Assembly: GCA_003952965.2 (NCBI GenBank)
Contig: CM025849.1
Span: forward strand, 19,400,455 to 19,464,454
Length of the DNA: 64,000 bases
Direction of reading: 5' to 3'
Origin: Morella rubra
Taxonomy: Eukaryota; Streptophyta; Magnoliopsida; Fagales; Myricaceae
Position numbers and translations under genes: made by a program. Under the pieces are notes generated by a model that was given only the letters and a program-made list of their open reading frames with translations, was not told the origin of the DNA and made no database searches. This document shows positions 48,290-59,875 of the stretch, in pieces (the first letter of the stretch is position 1; every line of letters starts with the position of its first letter).

Positions 48290-48993
48290 TACTTCATTTG
48301 GATTTATTTGGTCCATCAAGAATCAAAGTCTTGGTGGAAAGTCCTATGCTTTGTAATTGTGGATGACTACTCTAATTCACTTGGATTTTGTTTTTAGCTT
48401 CAAAAGATGAAGCCATTCATGAGTTCATTAAATTTTCAAAAAGGGTGCAAAATGCAAAAGGATACACCATTGTGGCCATTAGAAGTGACCATGGTGGTGA
48501 ATTCGTAAATGAGAAGTTCGAATCTTTTTGTAGCATGAATGGTTATGAGTATAATTTTTCAACACTTAGAACTCCTCAACAAAATGGGGTTGTTGAGAGA
48601 AAGAATAGAACTATTCAAGAGATGGCAAGAACTATTTTGAATGAAAATAAGTTACCAAAATATTTTTGGGCCGAGGCCGTCAACACCTCTTGCTATGTTT
48701 TGAATAGAGTATCTATGAGACTACTTTGAAGAAAACTCCTTATGAGCTTTGGAAAGATAGAAAACTCCAACATCCACTATTTCAAAGTTTTTGGTTGCAA
48801 ATGCTTCATTTTAAATACCAAAGACAACCTTGGAAAATTTGATTCTAAAACCGATGTTGGAATTTTCCTTGGATACTCTAATTCGAGCAAAGCTTATAGA
48901 GTTTATAACAAAAGGACTCTTTGTGTTGAAGAATCAATGCATATCACTTTTGATGAATCTAATGGTCCATTTGAGAAAAATGCAAGTGTATAG
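48290..48993 (+). pseudogene. SIRE-like integrase, broken
   Basis: The core shows HLDLFGPSR, then frameshifts, then IRSDHGGEFVN, TPQQNGVVERKNRTIQEM and YFWAEAVNTSCYVLNR. The glutamate of NGVVERKN completes the acidic triad, but the first aspartate region is disrupted. The C-terminal part (FKVFGCKCFILN, FLGYS) is in another frame from 48742. Confidence 0.85.
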
Positions 48994-49234
48994 ATTTGAA
49001 GATATTGAGGGGGAGATGGAAGGACTTGAAATCAAGGATAACCCCACTCAAAACTAAAAGCTCAACCTCCAAGTGAAGAAATTATTCAACTGTTGCAAGG
49101 AGAAGGTACTTCACAAGAACTCCTAAAGAATGGAGGTATGCTACTTAGTCACCCTCAAGAATTAATTACTGGTATCCTCTAATGGAACTAGAACTAGAGC
49201 TTCACTTAGAAATATTTGTAATCATCTTGCATTT

Positions 49235-50640
49235 GTGTCTCAAATTGAACCTAAGACTTTTCTTGAAGCCGAAAACGACGAAAGTTGGATTTTGGCAATG
49301 CAAGAAGAGTTAAACCAATTTGAGAGAAATCAAGTTTGGGAACTTGTCCCTAGACCCAAGGATCAAACCATTATTGGCACAAAATGGGTCTTTAGGAGCA
49401 AGGTTGATGAGCATGGTACTATTGTTAGAAACAAAGCTAGATTGGTTGCTAAAGGCTATAATCAAGAAGAAGGGATTGATTATGATGAAACATATGCACC
49501 CATAGCATGTTTGGAATCCATTAGAATGCTTTTGGCCTTTGCTTGCTATAAAATTTTATGCTTTATCAAATGGATGTGAAAAGTGCTTTCTTGAATGGAT
49601 TTATCATGGAAAGAAGTCTATGTAGAACAACCACAAGGTTTTCAAAACGAAGCTTATCCAAATTTTGTATTCAAATTGAAAAAGGCTTTGTATGGACTAA
49701 AACAAGCTCCTAGAGCTTGGTATGATAGACTTAAAACTTTCCTTGTTGAAAAAGGTTTTTCCATGGGTAAAGTTAACACAACACTTTTCACCAAGACCAA
49801 AAATAATGATATCATAATTGTGCAAATTTATGTGGATGATATCATATTCGGTGCTACTAATGACTCTCTTTGTCAAGAATTTTCTAAATTTATGCATGAA
49901 GAGTTTGAGATGAGTATGATGGGTGAGCTCAACTTCTTCCTTGGACTACAAATCAAGCAATCCAAAGAAGGAATCTTCATAAACCAAGCCAAGTATACAA
50001 AGGATCTACTCAAACGCTTTGGAATGGAGAACTTTAAAGTGGCAGAAACACCAATGAGCACATCGCTAAAGCTTGATGCGGATGAAAAAGGTAAAAAGGT
50101 GGACATCACCAAATATAGAGGTATGATTGGAGCTCTCCTCTATTTGACGGCTAGTAGGCCGGATATTATGTTTAGTGTGTGTTTATGTGCTAGATTCAAG
50201 CTTGTCCTAAAGAACCTAGGGCTTTGGTATCCTAGAGACACTCACATGAACCTAGTAAGCTATTCCGATGCCGACTTTGCCGGGTGCAAAGTCGAAAGAA
50301 AAAGTACTAGTGGTACTTGTCATTTCCTAGGTTCATCTTTAGTTTCTTGGAGTAGCAAGAAACAAAACTCGGTTGCATTATCAACAACCGAAGCGAAATA
50401 CATAGCGGCTGATAGTTGTTGTGCTCAAGTGTTGTGGATGAAAAAAACTTTCAAAGATTTTGGACGAGAGTTTGATAGTATTCCTATCAAATGTGACAAC
50501 ACTAGTGCTATCAATTGTCCAAGAACCCATTGAATACTGTGGGACAAAACACATTGAAGTGAGACATCATTTTTAAGAGATCATATTCAAAAAAGGTGAC
50601 ATCTCACTTGATTTCATTAGTATGAGCATTAATTAGCTGA
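49235..50640 (+). pseudogene. SIRE-like reverse transcriptase and RNase H, broken
   Basis: 49235-49570 gives WELVPRPKDQTIIGTKWVF, KARLVAKGYNQEEGIDYDET and a frameshift at the DVKSAFLNG motif. From 49595 the frame is open with YGLKQAPRAWYDRL, the catalytic IYVDDIIFG box and YLTASRPDIMFSVCLCARF. A deletion then joins directly into RNase H (SYSDADFAG, STTEAKYIAADSCCAQ, IKCDNTSAIN). A frameshift precedes TKHIEVRHHF. Inactive. Confidence 0.88.
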
Positions 50641-51017
50641 TATTTGAGTAATGACAGATTTTGTGATCTTAGAAGAGATATTGGGTTTTTAGATGCAAAT
50701 GCTCTTTGATATGCTATTTATTGTCTCTCATAGAATTTACATTGTTTTGATGATTTGTACATGGTTATAATGTCCTTAAGTCATGACACATGATTGTCTT
50801 TCATGCATCATCTCATTTCATTTTTGGCCCTTAAAACCTCATTTTCGTGATTGTTCTCTGTAGCGGTCAACCACGTGGAACCGCTACATGAAACTCATCA
50901 TTCCCTACCCATCTCCCACGGCCCCGGCTTAGTCAGCGAAGTGCAGTCGGATTTTGCTGGATGACGACGTGATTGACCTCACCTCTAACACTGAGGATGA
51001 GGATTAGGGACTAGGGT

Positions 51018-53219
51018 TGTAACACTAGATTTCTATCTTAAAACTATTTGAATTTGTTATTTGATATTTGAAATGTCCTTCTTTAAATTTGAAATTTGAG
51101 TTTAACTTATTTAAAATAGTTGAATCTTTATCTTTGACCTAGTCAAACATTTTTAAAATTCTAAATATTTTACTACAATGATTATTTAAAATTAAAAGTT
51201 TTAGAGTTTAAAAGGGAGTCTATTACTAGTGTGAGTCTATATATATTTACATATTGGTTTTAATTTTTTACACCTCACTTTTACGCCAACAAGAAGAAAA
51301 AGAAGAGTTTTCTTGCTTTCAACAATCTAGACAAAATTTCTTGAAGTAAATTCAGGTATTTCAATTTCTTAATATTTTATTTGTATTCTTTTTATGAGAG
51401 ATCAAACCATAGGGTGTCTAGATCAGCCCTAATTATTTCAAGATTTTCAAAATAGTTTTGAAGGGTTTCTTAGAGTAATTGAGATTTGGGTTCAAGATTT
51501 GTGCAGGAAAAATTTAGGTTCTTGATCTGAATAGTGATTGAATTATATTTTTATAGCCGACCTTAGACATTGAAAAATTATATTTTTGATATTTCGTACT
51601 AGACATCTGCAGGAGGATTGAGTTAAAGTTTTGTAATTTTTGGAGATGTATTGGTATGGTTTTGAAAATCCAGAATTTAGGCTTAGAGAAATCGGAATTG
51701 CTGAGAAAGATCCTTTGATACATATTGAGTTTTGAACCAATGACATAGCTAGGATTCTAATTTCGCATGACATTTTATGGGTATCTTTATAACACATATA
51801 TAAATCTTTGGTATAAATTTCGGGATTTTGATATCGGAAGAGATCTTTATGAATTTTGGAATTGATGAGTACCAAATTATTCAGGGTATAGTTTGACTCC
51901 GTGAACAGAGGTGAATGTCGATTTTATTGACTGAGTTGTACAGGAATCTAGATATGAAATTTTACAAGTGTATATTTAACATCTCAGGAAGTAACATATT
52001 TTAATTTGTGGATTTTAGGGAAACCCGAGATAGGTAAGTTATATTTTAGAATCTGACCAGAAATTTGAATTTAATCCTGTCGGGCAAATTTAGAGTTTCA
52101 TTTGTGTTTCCGTTTGAGCGTATTATAATACGTTAAATTTTGTATTGATAGTGCTAAGTTAGAGGCTTATTTGCTTGAAGATCCAGGTAAGCGGGGTTAT
52201 TATGCTAGATTTTCTAAAAACCGAGGTGATATTTGAAATTGCATGTTTTTATTGAAAACCCTCGGAGTTTTATGTGCATTACGTTTGATAAAATTGTTAA
52301 AGATTATAGCATGAAATGTGTAAACATGAGCCTATTTTTATGTCCAATGATTTTACGTGATGATTTTCAATGTTTAAATCAAACTTTTTGATGTTCATTG
52401 TTATTCAAGTTTGTGCATTATTTCATGAAAGAAGAGAAAGATACAAAGTTCAAAGTGATGTTTATTGTATGATATGTTATATGTATTTTCAAACCCTGAG
52501 GCCCAGAGTTACAGAGATAGCGCATTGGTACCAATTGCAACCCATTGAGTGCACCCATTTGGAAACAAAGTGGTTTATTTTGTAGATTCTTATCGAGTGC
52601 ACACTTGGACATGGCCAAGCTTTAGTAAGGAAGAATCATATCCATAGTATTAGCTTTATTTGGCTGATCCGCAAACTAGGTAGCAACTGCACAACCCTGT
52701 CACGGGGTAAACGTGACCCACAATTATTGCCAAAGGGATTTTCTATAGTATTATGTTATATAAATAAAAATGTTTTATTGAAATTGTCAAAAACAGCTTT
52801 CATCAGTTTAGAAAGATTTTAAATATTTTTCTCTTACTATTACAATGTGGCTCATGGGATACATACTAGCATAATGATTTTGCTTACTGAGTTGTCGAAC
52901 TCACCCGCTATTGTTTTCTTTATTTTCATATGTTGATCAGGAGCGTGTCGATAGTCAGGACTAGATGGCACGTGGGGGTAGATGAGAGATTATTAGAATA
53001 AATGTTTGACTTTAGTGTCAATCTATTCATGTTTAGATTTGTCTTTGTATTTTGATAGAGTTTTAAAGAAGTTGTTTACCTTGATCTTTGGAGAGTTTTA
53101 TTGAAGTTATTTTTAATAAAGTTTATTCTAATTTGTTTAGATATGTTTTTTTAAAACAAAAGTCAATTTGTTTATGGTTAGTAAGTCACCCTCTAGCCTC
53201 GGAGGTTTGGGTTGTGATA
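51018..53219 (+). mobile_element. Solo LTR, Ty3/gypsy type
   Basis: Starts TGTAACACTAGATT and ends CGGAGGTTTGGGTTGTGATA, the layout of long Tekay/Del-like LTRs. It is flanked on both sides by AGGGT (51013-51017 and 53220-53224), a perfect 5 bp target duplication. It is 2202 bp long, with no internal coding region or second LTR, so it is a recombination-derived solo LTR. It sits in the 3' region of the SIRE-like element. Confidence 0.9.
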
Positions 53220-53224
53220 AGGGT

Positions 53225-53989
53225 GTCGTGCAGTCTTTAGTAATTTTCTTTTAGTTTGATGTAGATATTCAAAACTTGTATTTTATTTTTCGAAACACGG
53301 TTGTATAGGCTAGGTGAGCCTTAGAGAGCTCACAACTTTTGTATTTATGGGCCTAATTTTTGTAGTCCTTGAGAAGGACGTATCTCCAAACCGTGTTAGT
53401 AAAAGGAAGCTTTTTGACTCATCATTATTGATTTCTGCCTATACTTGTTTAATTTATCTTTAAGTTTTAACCTAATATTTGATTATGTTTTACATAAAGG
53501 AATTTTGTGATAACTCCTTTACACAAATTTTGCAATCGGCACTTATGTCTTCTAATTTGTCTTTTAAATTGCAAAAGGAATTTTAATCTTTAATTCGTTT
53601 TCAAAACTTTCTCATAAAAAATACCCATGTTATTTACAAATATTTTGCTAAGCAAATTAAGGGCAAATGAGTAAACCTTAGTAGAAGGAAAAATCGTGTT
53701 GTAATCCTCATTTTTGTTCATACGATTACTATTAGTGAGCCTAAGGAGTAAGTACAAGCACTGAGTGTGATATTTGCGTGATTCGTGGTGGGGTGAATGT
53801 GTGAGGAAGGACCAGTGAGTATTCCTTTTTTTACATTATGGCATCTCTGATTACTCTGTTCATCTTTAAAATCCGTCGATACATATGTACGGAATATCAC
53901 ACTCAAACAACCTATTTTTCACTTGGCACAATCAAATTCGTTCGCATTAAATTTCAAATATTGAAACCGTTACAAAATCTTCCAAAACT
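53225..53989. other. Probable 3' remainder of the SIRE-like element
   Basis: Non-coding AT-rich DNA continuing the target of the solo LTR. No polypurine tract or 3' LTR recognised. Confidence 0.45.
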
Positions 53990-54440
53990 TTCGTGTTTGG
54001 ACATTTTTAGGACGTCAAAACATGAACGCTTCTTAGACATGCAACCTAGAAGCCCATGACTAGCTGAAAAAGTGGTGTATCGTGTCTAGACGTCCATTGA
54101 CAGTCCGGACGCAATACAGTTGTGTATCGCTATTTTCTGTATTAAACACTTGTCAATCATGAGACGCTCCTCCTACGTGTCCAGGCGTTTTATAATTTGC
54201 CCAAACGGAGTTTTAGATTTCTATGATGAATGTAAATACGTCACTAATTGGTGACAATTAGTGTTCATCACCCAAAAACCATGCGAATGGTTTTGATCGT
54301 CTCCCGGACGGTGTTTCAGAATCGGTGAAGAAATTTATTAGTCACAGATCTGACGGTTGGGTGTTCCATCACCCAAAATGCATTCAGACGTTTGTTTAGA
54401 AGGTCCGGACGGATGTAGCATGAATTCGAAATTTAATAGT
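53990..54440. mobile_element. CACTA subterminal remnant
   Basis: Carries GTCCGGACG near 54103 and 54401, with TGCCCAAACGGAG, CATCACCCAAA and GGTGACAATT motifs like the subterminal parts of the 21273 element. No CACTACAAG terminus was found, so it is a fragment. Confidence 0.6.
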
Positions 54441-55600
54441 AGGAGGATAAATATTATTTAACTTCATCAATACCATTACGCCCACCACAAATATTATTCT
54501 TACTCGCTTCCGAAATTTGATTAACAGCATGGTCGTCCATCTTTCTTTCTTTCTTTTTTTTGTGTGTTTTTCTCATTTGATTTACCTTTTTACTATTTAT
54601 TTGATAGCAAGCGTTGTTCAGTGCGATTAGCCGTCATTGTTTGAATAAAGTTGTTAGAGTGGAAATAGGAGCATGAGGTTGTTGCTTTCTTTGTTGCGGT
54701 AGTATAGGCGGTCTGCTTTCGTAGTTCTACTACGTTGGGTGAAAAAGAGGAGAATATTCAACTATTTGCGGTATACTCTCGCCCAAGAAGAGAGATTCTA
54801 TTCCTTTCTATTTTCACGTGTACCAACTGTGAGTTAACCTATCATTATTTAAGACTTATTTCAATTTTTAGTCGAAACTTTTGAACACTTCGAATAATCA
54901 AATGAATTTCTTGTTCAATTTTGCAAAACTTTTTTTGCTTCTTAAAATTTATGACTCGTGGGTTGGAATGCTTTTGTAACAGGTATAAGCATTCTCTCTA
55001 AGAATAAAGGCCAAGGGGGAAAGAGGGCACACCCAACCAGAAGTAAGAGGGAGATTGAAGCGGGAACAAACTCAAGTGATGTTGTAAAACTTTCAGCCGT
55101 TCGATTGATTTTAGTACGCATGGCATAGTTAGGGGACCCATAAAACTATACCATTTGCCATTGTATATGTTTTCTCATTGAAAGGCGAGAATTTGTTTGT
55201 TTTGAACATAACAACACATTTATTGGTATGGAATTATCGGCCCAGATGGGGCCAGCGAAAGGCAAAAGGGCTCTAGAGAAAAGGCCCACGAGTTGGAAGA
55301 AGGCATGTGCCCTGCAGGCTTTATTCGAAGGGCCTCCAAATCCTAAGTTCCTTGGAGAAGGACACAGGGAGAAAGTCAGTAGGGATCCCAGCCTGCAAAG
55401 GCCACAGCCCAACCGTTGGAAGGAACCCTCGCACGTCAGGACGCCTCTCTCTCAAAGTTTGCCCCCATCGCGCACGATCCCAATATGGGACCTTCCCACC
55501 TACATATGCAACAGGATGCCATATGCAGAAGCTTCCTACCGCTTGGGTTTAGTCAGCCGCAAAAGAAGATTCTGTATGTCACGAGGAAGGACGCGATACG
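54441..55600. other. Unassigned repeat-like DNA
   Basis: A 132-codon plus-strand frame (55228-55626) has no recognised domain, runs into a solo LTR and is not called a gene. Confidence 0.45.
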
Positions 55601-56079
55601 TGATAGTTTATGCGAAATTAAACTAAATAAATAATATGTTTTCAACAAAACATTATCAGGATTATAATTGCAATTGCGGATTCGATTACTTACCTTGATA
55701 TAGTAATTCGGGAATCCACAAGTTTCAACCCGCTTTACGATTCAATCCAAAACTCCAGCGATTCAGAATAAAATAGCAACACAAATGTCTTGCCTCTTAA
55801 GGGATTTATGTCACTCTCTCCTTTTAGGGTTTTCTCTAATAGGTTCTGATGATCAACCCCTTGAATATAACAATTATATTTATAGGCTTGGGAAACCCTA
55901 GAGAGAGCATAAGACATAGGATCCTTATAGATCTCAAATTTAAGCCGTAGGATTAAATTTGAGATTATTGCAAATATACTCCTTTTACATACAATTAATT
56001 CCTTCTACCAAACTATATTCCATATGAGATATTAGGACTGGATTAATCATTTGGTTATCGAGGGAACATAATTCTAACA
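55601..56079 (-). mobile_element. Solo LTR of the 2971 copia family
   Basis: On the minus strand it starts TGTTAGAATTATGTTCCC and ends GCATAAACTATCA, with perfect ATACG duplications at 55596-55600 and 56080-56084. It carries the subtype 1 block. It is 479 bp against 558 bp because about 80 bp between CTCAAATTT and AATCCTACGGC is missing. Confidence 0.93.
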
Positions 56080-56084
56080 ATACG

Positions 56085-57535
56085 TCCCCTTTGCCGCCTA
56101 CCATTTTCCTACACTCATATAAAAGCCTATGAGTACGTAATCTAAAAAACTCATTGAAATTATCCTCCCTCCAACATGCTCCAAACACTAACTTAAAAGT
56201 ATAGGAGGCTAACCCCCACAGGGAAACTACGCTCACTCTGTCATGTTTCACAGGTCCATCAACCGAAAGAACGGCTTTTGGCATCATCACACATTTATAT
56301 ATGCCATTAACATTACTTTTTTTGTGGCAAGTTTGATATGTACACATGATTTTTTTCTCCATTTATCAATTCCTCCTTGTTTGGATGTTCTTGCTTGGTA
56401 GTTTACATCGAATGGTGGACGGGTTATTGATTTATCCAGATTCTCCCATTGATGTTTTTGGATGTAGATGTAATCCTTAACGTGTTGTAATTCTAGGAGT
56501 TCTTTTCTAATTAAGATTGAGCTGTCGAGAATAAGTGTTAAACAGATTGTAGGCTAATAGAGCGAATCTTAAGGAATTGAGGAGAACAAGTTGGTGTCTT
56601 TCGCGAATATTAGAGAGCATCAATGTTACACAAATCTTAGAGAATTATGAAGGGCAAGTTGGTGTGTCTCGAGAATATTAGAGAGCATCAACGTTGTACG
56701 AATCTGAGATAATTACATAAAGCAAGTTAGTGTCTCGTGGAGATTGGAGAGCATCAACGTTACACGAATCGCTCATCTCTATCTGTGGCTCAACGAAAGA
56801 ATTATAGGGTAATATTCTCGTGTAAAAGTTGGATTTAGGTGTATTGAAACTTGATTTGAGTGATTTTCTTCGTTGTTTACTTGTACTATTAATTTTTGAA
56901 TTAGTGGAATTTCTCTATCAATAGATTTACCTCACCTTGAATGAACCATATTAAATTTTTGTGTTCTTAGTGTGTTTATTTTTCCTGTGATTTATCGTGA
57001 TCGTATGATCAATTACACAACAATAGCCCTCGGACCTATTCTAGCTTATGTTTCGGGCTTTCCGCTAAAGTTTAGCAGCCGGCCTACAAGGAGGTTTTTT
57101 TTTTTTTTTTTATGTTAATTGCTGTATTGTATGCTCTACTCGTGTCTTTTGTACTCCCCCTTTTTTGATTACTTAAAATACTTCAATTGTCTAAGAAAAA
57201 AAACAACCAAAAAGAATAGCCGGTCTTTGGGATATATGCACGTTCTTTATAGTCAAAAACAAAAAGACATAACAGATAGAGAAGAGAAATACCCCTGTTA
57301 CTTTAAGTCAGGTCCCCTTGACTATAAAACCTCCACTTATATATTGGATATATGTATAGAGCATTGGATGTTAGTTACAAGTAGTACTGCAAGGTCCAAA
57401 TCAGAAAAGAAGTTCGCCACTAAATCATAGGAACCTTAAATACGTGATATGGTCATATCTATCAAACGGGGAAAAATAATCAGAAGAGAGAGAGAGACTC
57501 TACTCTTCTCTCTTTCTATCTGTCATACCTTTGTT
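56085..57535. other. Repeat-like DNA between solo LTR and carboxypeptidase gene
   Basis: Holds a 68 bp minisatellite. A TAGTGGAATTTCTC...ACACAACA stretch near 56900-57025 resembles a copia LTR 3' end, but no start was found. The last few hundred bases are probably the 3' UTR of the minus-strand carboxypeptidase gene. Confidence 0.45.
56562..56767. repeat. Three-copy minisatellite, about 68 bp unit
   Basis: Units start near 56562, 56631 and 56699. Each contains an AGCAAGTTGGTGTCT-like segment and GAGAGCATCAACGTT. Confidence 0.88.
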
Positions 57536-59827
57536 TCATATTGGTTTTCCAGCCAAAAACCGGCTATAGAAGTCTAATGCTTCTTTTGGTTTGTATTCGG
57601 GAACAGTATGTCCAGATCCCTGCACCCAACACAATCAAGAGAACGTATGAGATTCTTGGACGCTTCAAATTTGGGTGCAATTCCAATTCCAATATGTACA
57701 AAAACATACTGACTGACCTTTACAGTCAGAAAGGTGAGGTTGTTCTCGTAACCTTGAGTAAACCTGCACCGACAACAAAGAGTGATTTCAGCTGAAACCG
57801 CTGCCTCGAAGCAGAAGGGAATTCATCCATTCAATGGAATTAGTTCTCTCATGTTCAGATACGTATCCAAATTAGTTCTTGGTTGGGGAAAGAAAGAAAG
57901 AAAGAAGTGGAAAACCAAAATGCAAGTACCCAGCAACTTGTCCTCTGGAAGTCCAGGGCCTCCACTCGTCAACAATTTTATATCCAATTGATCTCGTCCA
58001 TGCCTCACTCCCAGTATATGGAACACACATATCATGGTCTCCACTGCAGCAAAAAGTGAACAGAAATGTGTATCAGTTGTCAGAGTCAATTTTGGAAAGA
58101 TATTGACAAAGTCAAACAGCTGTAAGTGATCCCATATAAAGTTACAGTAGGAAAGAGTTGTAGTCATACAACAGTCTAGAAGTGTAAAAGGAAGACTTTT
58201 GGGATTGGAGGATCTAGTATATTATTATGGAACCTACGTTGTAGGACAAGATACATAAGCTGCGGCAAGCATACATCAATGTTGACTACATACAGAATGT
58301 CCACAATATCCACTGAACCACTGGTGCCAGGTTAGAACCTTAATTGGTCAGTTGTGGACCCAATGCATCCCCTTTAAATATGAAGGAATTCTAATTGTTG
58401 TATGGGAGGCCTAACGGATTGCATAATGTAGAATAGACTCATTGATTTAAGAATTCAACACAACCCGTATATATTTGATCAAATTGGGAGTGCCTGGACA
58501 GAGTAGTGGCAAATGCTACGTGGAGGCTGATATTTCCTAGATCTACAATATAGTACATATCTAAAAGAGGACTCCAGATCACGGTCCAATCATCTTAAAA
58601 ATGAGTGGAAGCAATCCACCACTAGCAAAAAAATTTCATTTTGAGGGTTTTTGGACAAGAGATTGTGTTCTGTGCAAGTAGTGAAACTGTGAAAGAGGGA
58701 CGGAAGGTAAAAGATGTGCAATCCCTGCTTTCAAGTAGTCCAAAAATATTAAAGGAAAAAAATTACCTCGAGAAGTGTAAAAAGAAGAGTTTTAGGTCAT
58801 TCAAGCAAAGACCTTATCCGATCTCAACCCATTCAGCAAGGTGATGAATGGAACAGAACTATTCTTATGAGAAGAAATTGAAAGCTAACTTCCAAGAGGA
58901 ATTACCCTAGAAACAGAAGTCTAAAGTGACATGGTTGACAACAGCGGATCTGAATACAAATGTTTTTCAGCTTTAGATGACATCAGGATTCCTCTTGATC
59001 CTGGTTTGACAAAATTTGTTCAGCAAAGACAAAAAAGAAAAAGGTGGGTTGCAGTTCTCCTCCATGAACTACCTCTCTATTCTCCACAACCACAAAACTT
59101 GTTCTGAACTAGCAGTGCAACTTGGATTATATTTGAAGTTTCAATATCCGTTACCTCCTTCCGTCAAAAAGCAATCCTAATCAGAACGGAAGTACACAAA
59201 AAGGACAAAAATGTCTTCAAGGATATATTATATATGTTTTCTAATATTTAGGGTGTTTTTGTTCTCTCTGTTTTTGTTTTAGATGCATTGTAGTCAACAC
59301 TGGTTTTTACCTCTGGGGGAGGAAAAGGGACGGTAACTGACACCAAAACTTCAAATTAGGGTTCAAGTTGCAGTGAGTCAAAGTTTGTAGGTGAAATTGA
59401 GAATGATGTGATAGTTAATGCAGGAAGATGTAATCAACCCCAGAGAAACTTATGTCGCGTATCTGTAGTCCAAAATCAACATATCTATAAATTCCACAGT
59501 AGCAGGAACCTGATACTAATCCACCAATGCTGTCAACACTTTTGTATATCTATCCAATGTAGAGTCACCTTATCATATCATGATGCTTTTCTTCCTAGAA
59601 TTCCTTAGCAGTCAGATTAGCTTGGAGAAAATTCAGGGTCAAAGGTGCTATGAAGAAAATACAGCCTCAAAAGTGTTCTGAAATCTAATGTTTGTTAACA
59701 AAAATTGCACTGAAATGATACTTATGAGGTATCCAGTTGAGGCTAGCAGAATAAATCGAAAGCAACAGAATGTCATACTCCAGACATTATACCATATACC
59801 AGTTCTAAGAATTCAAGTACCAACAAT

Positions 59828-59875
<48 letters not shown>

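Larger units (their letters stand above)
45581..51017 (+). mobile_element. SIRE/Maximus-like copia element, no LTRs found
   Basis: Starts at a primer-binding-site-like TGGTATCAAAACTTGG, preceded by CCTAGGAATTACAA in place of an LTR end. Gag, protease, integrase, reverse transcriptase and RNase H pieces follow in copia order with many frameshifts. The 3' part includes an acidic LDDDVIDLTSNTEDED tail before a stop near 51007. Sequence after the solo LTR (from 53225) is probably the continuation. No flanking LTR of either end is recognised, so the element is truncated or rearranged. Confidence 0.82.

Noticed and set aside
55228..55626. 132-codon plus-strand open frame
   Set aside because: No recognisable domain, and its end lies inside a solo LTR.
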